DNA from: Prorocentrum cordatum
Lineage: Eukaryota; Sar; Dinophyceae; Prorocentrales; Prorocentraceae
Direction: 5' to 3'
Assembly (NCBI GenBank): GCA_963575745.1
Contig: CAUYUJ010017847.1
Coordinates: 155,001-182,500 of the forward strand
Length of the DNA: 27,500 bases
Of the stretch, positions 26,400 to 27,500 are shown piece by piece (the first letter of the stretch is position 1; each line of letters begins with the position of its first letter). The position numbers were made by a program, and so were the translations under genes. Below the pieces are notes generated by a model that had not been told where the DNA came from, did no database searches, and worked only from the letters and a program-made list of their open reading frames with translations.

Positions 26400-27500
26400 G
26401 TGCGCATCAAACGAGCTGGTGCAAGACTCGTGAAAGAAATCGAACCCGGCGCCCGAAAGAAGCGCGTTCTGGGTGAACGTCTGGAACCTGGAAGCCTATT
26501 CCCCAGTCCACGTCACTGGCCTGAGCGTTGAGATTGACCAGCCGCTGCGAGCCCAGTGAGAACGCGCGCGACGACTCTGTGTAGAAGTGGCCTCCCGCTG
26601 CATGGCATAGCCCGGGGCGGGGGGGGGGCTCGGCGGGGCATGTGGCGAGCCGGCCCAGCAGACAGGATAGCGCGGTAGCCATGGTCTGCCAGGGTCTTCG
26701 CCATGGCCATGACCACCTCGTCGCCCATGTCTTCTGAGACGAACTCCGAAATAGACTTGCGCACCTTCTCGGTGCCATCCTTCTCGGGGCCCCGATGATC
26801 CAACTTCGCCGTCTTCGCGCGTGGCTCATCGCAGGCGCCCTCCTGCCAGCCAGCAGGAGCTCCCGCGCTGGGGGGGCCGCCAGCAGGGGTGGAAGGCGCT
26901 GGAGGGCCACCGTGGGCAGCAGCGACAGCTAGCGCGTTGAGACGCGGGGCCGCAGCTCGTGGATCGCTGACACCTTCGATGGCGCCCAGAAGCTCGACCG
27001 AGTTGGACGTGTCTAGGTGGCCTCGGGCTGCTGCCGCGCCGCTGGGGCCTCAGGCGCCATCGAGGCTGCGAGCCGCTGCAGCGCGGCCTCCGGGTTGGCG
27101 TAGTCCGCCTTCTTGGTCTCGAGCGCGTGCTCGGCCAACCGCGCCGCTCGGCGGCCGCCTTGAGCGCCTCCTGCGCCTTTGACAGGTCCAATGCGGCCTT
27201 GTCGTGAGACTGTCTGCCAGCCCCCGCCCGACGCGAGGTGTCGTTGAGCTTGGCTGGCAGCGGCTTCTTGTCGTAACGGAGCTTGCGTTGGGATCCCATC
27301 TGCGCGTGGGCCCCTTCGGCCTGCTCCGACGCCCAGCCGCTGGACATGGCCTCGAGCCATTTGAGATGCTTTTTCCAACTGCTTGAGCCCCTCGCGGATA
27401 TAGGTTATCGCTTGGCTCGTTTCCAGAGTCGGAGGCATCTCGTGAACCTGCGTTCGCCTCCTGACGCTGGGAATTGCTCTCTTTGGTGAGCTTGTCCAAC
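26400..27500 (-). pseudogene. N-terminal helical region of the LINE relic
   Basis: Minus frames give RKLRYDKKPLPAKLNDTSRR, DKAALDLSKAQEALKAAAER, then in another frame AEHALETKKADYANPEAALQ, a charged Ala/Glu/Lys-rich helix likely to form a coiled coil. A further frame near 26800-26660 reads EKVRKSISEF and GDEVVMAMAKTLADHGYRA. These resemble the stretch ahead of the endonuclease in dinoflagellate LINE proteins, where it may bind RNA. At least two frameshifts occur. The protein start is outside the window. Confidence 0.45.

Larger units (their letters stand above)
21619..27500 (-). mobile_element. Decayed apurinic-endonuclease non-LTR retrotransposon, 5' end beyond window
   Basis: Reading the minus strand from the right edge leftwards gives, in order, a charged helical N-terminal region, an endonuclease start (25803), reverse transcriptase blocks (24475-23364), an RNase H domain (22440-21990) and a cysteine-containing C terminus (about 21780-21630). 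This is the architecture of APE-type LINEs that carry RNase H. Every domain is broken by frameshifts or stops, and poly-G/C runs have expanded inside it (24042-24054, 26097-26117). It is therefore old and inactive. It is a different class from the plus-strand relic at 8.6-12.7 kb. The limits are those of recognisable coding, not mapped ends. Confidence 0.75.

Overview
The window looks like nuclear DNA of a dinoflagellate. The best evidence is at 16176-16227, where a near-exact copy of the dinoflagellate spliced leader is followed by two progressively decayed 15-nt leader relics and then an intronless gene. This is the signature of a trans-spliced mRNA copied back into the genome more than once. 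High G+C, sparse genes, very long simple repeats and decayed non-LTR retrotransposons fit the same origin. The species cannot be told from the sequence.

Layout. 1-1.4 kb: degenerate GC-rich repeats of a family that returns at 15.4-16.1 and 19.3-19.5 kb. 1.9-4.6 kb: a 15-nt tandem repeat, then about 2.4 kb of GAC/GCC triplet DNA almost free of T on the plus strand. 4.6-5.6 kb: purine/pyrimidine tracts. 5.6-8.3 kb: no recognisable gene, but a strong hairpin and a foldback structure bracketed by 19-nt direct repeats. 8.56-12.67 kb: a plus-strand non-LTR retrotransposon relic (zinc finger, reverse transcriptase, restriction-like endonuclease), apparently sitting inside a (GGA)n array. 13.2-15.1 kb: a repeat of about 140 nt in three copies. 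16.2-17.3 kb: the spliced-leader-tagged Asp/Glu racemase-family retrogene, the best protein-coding gene here, with an inverted repeat over its 3' end. 17.5-21.6 kb: pyrimidine and GGA tracts, a foldback element, an AT-rich island, a probable single glycosyltransferase exon and short tandem repeats. 21.6-27.5 kb: a minus-strand, heavily frameshifted non-LTR retrotransposon of a different class (apurinic-type endonuclease, reverse transcriptase, RNase H, C-terminal cysteine motif), running off the right edge.

Functionally the window is mostly retrotransposition debris. The two retroelement relics represent two different endonuclease strategies, and the retrogene shows that host mRNAs were also copied back. 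Only the racemase-like gene and perhaps the glycosyltransferase exon look like host coding sequence. Most long open frames are by-products of stop-free GAC/GCC and GGA repeats and are not annotated as genes.
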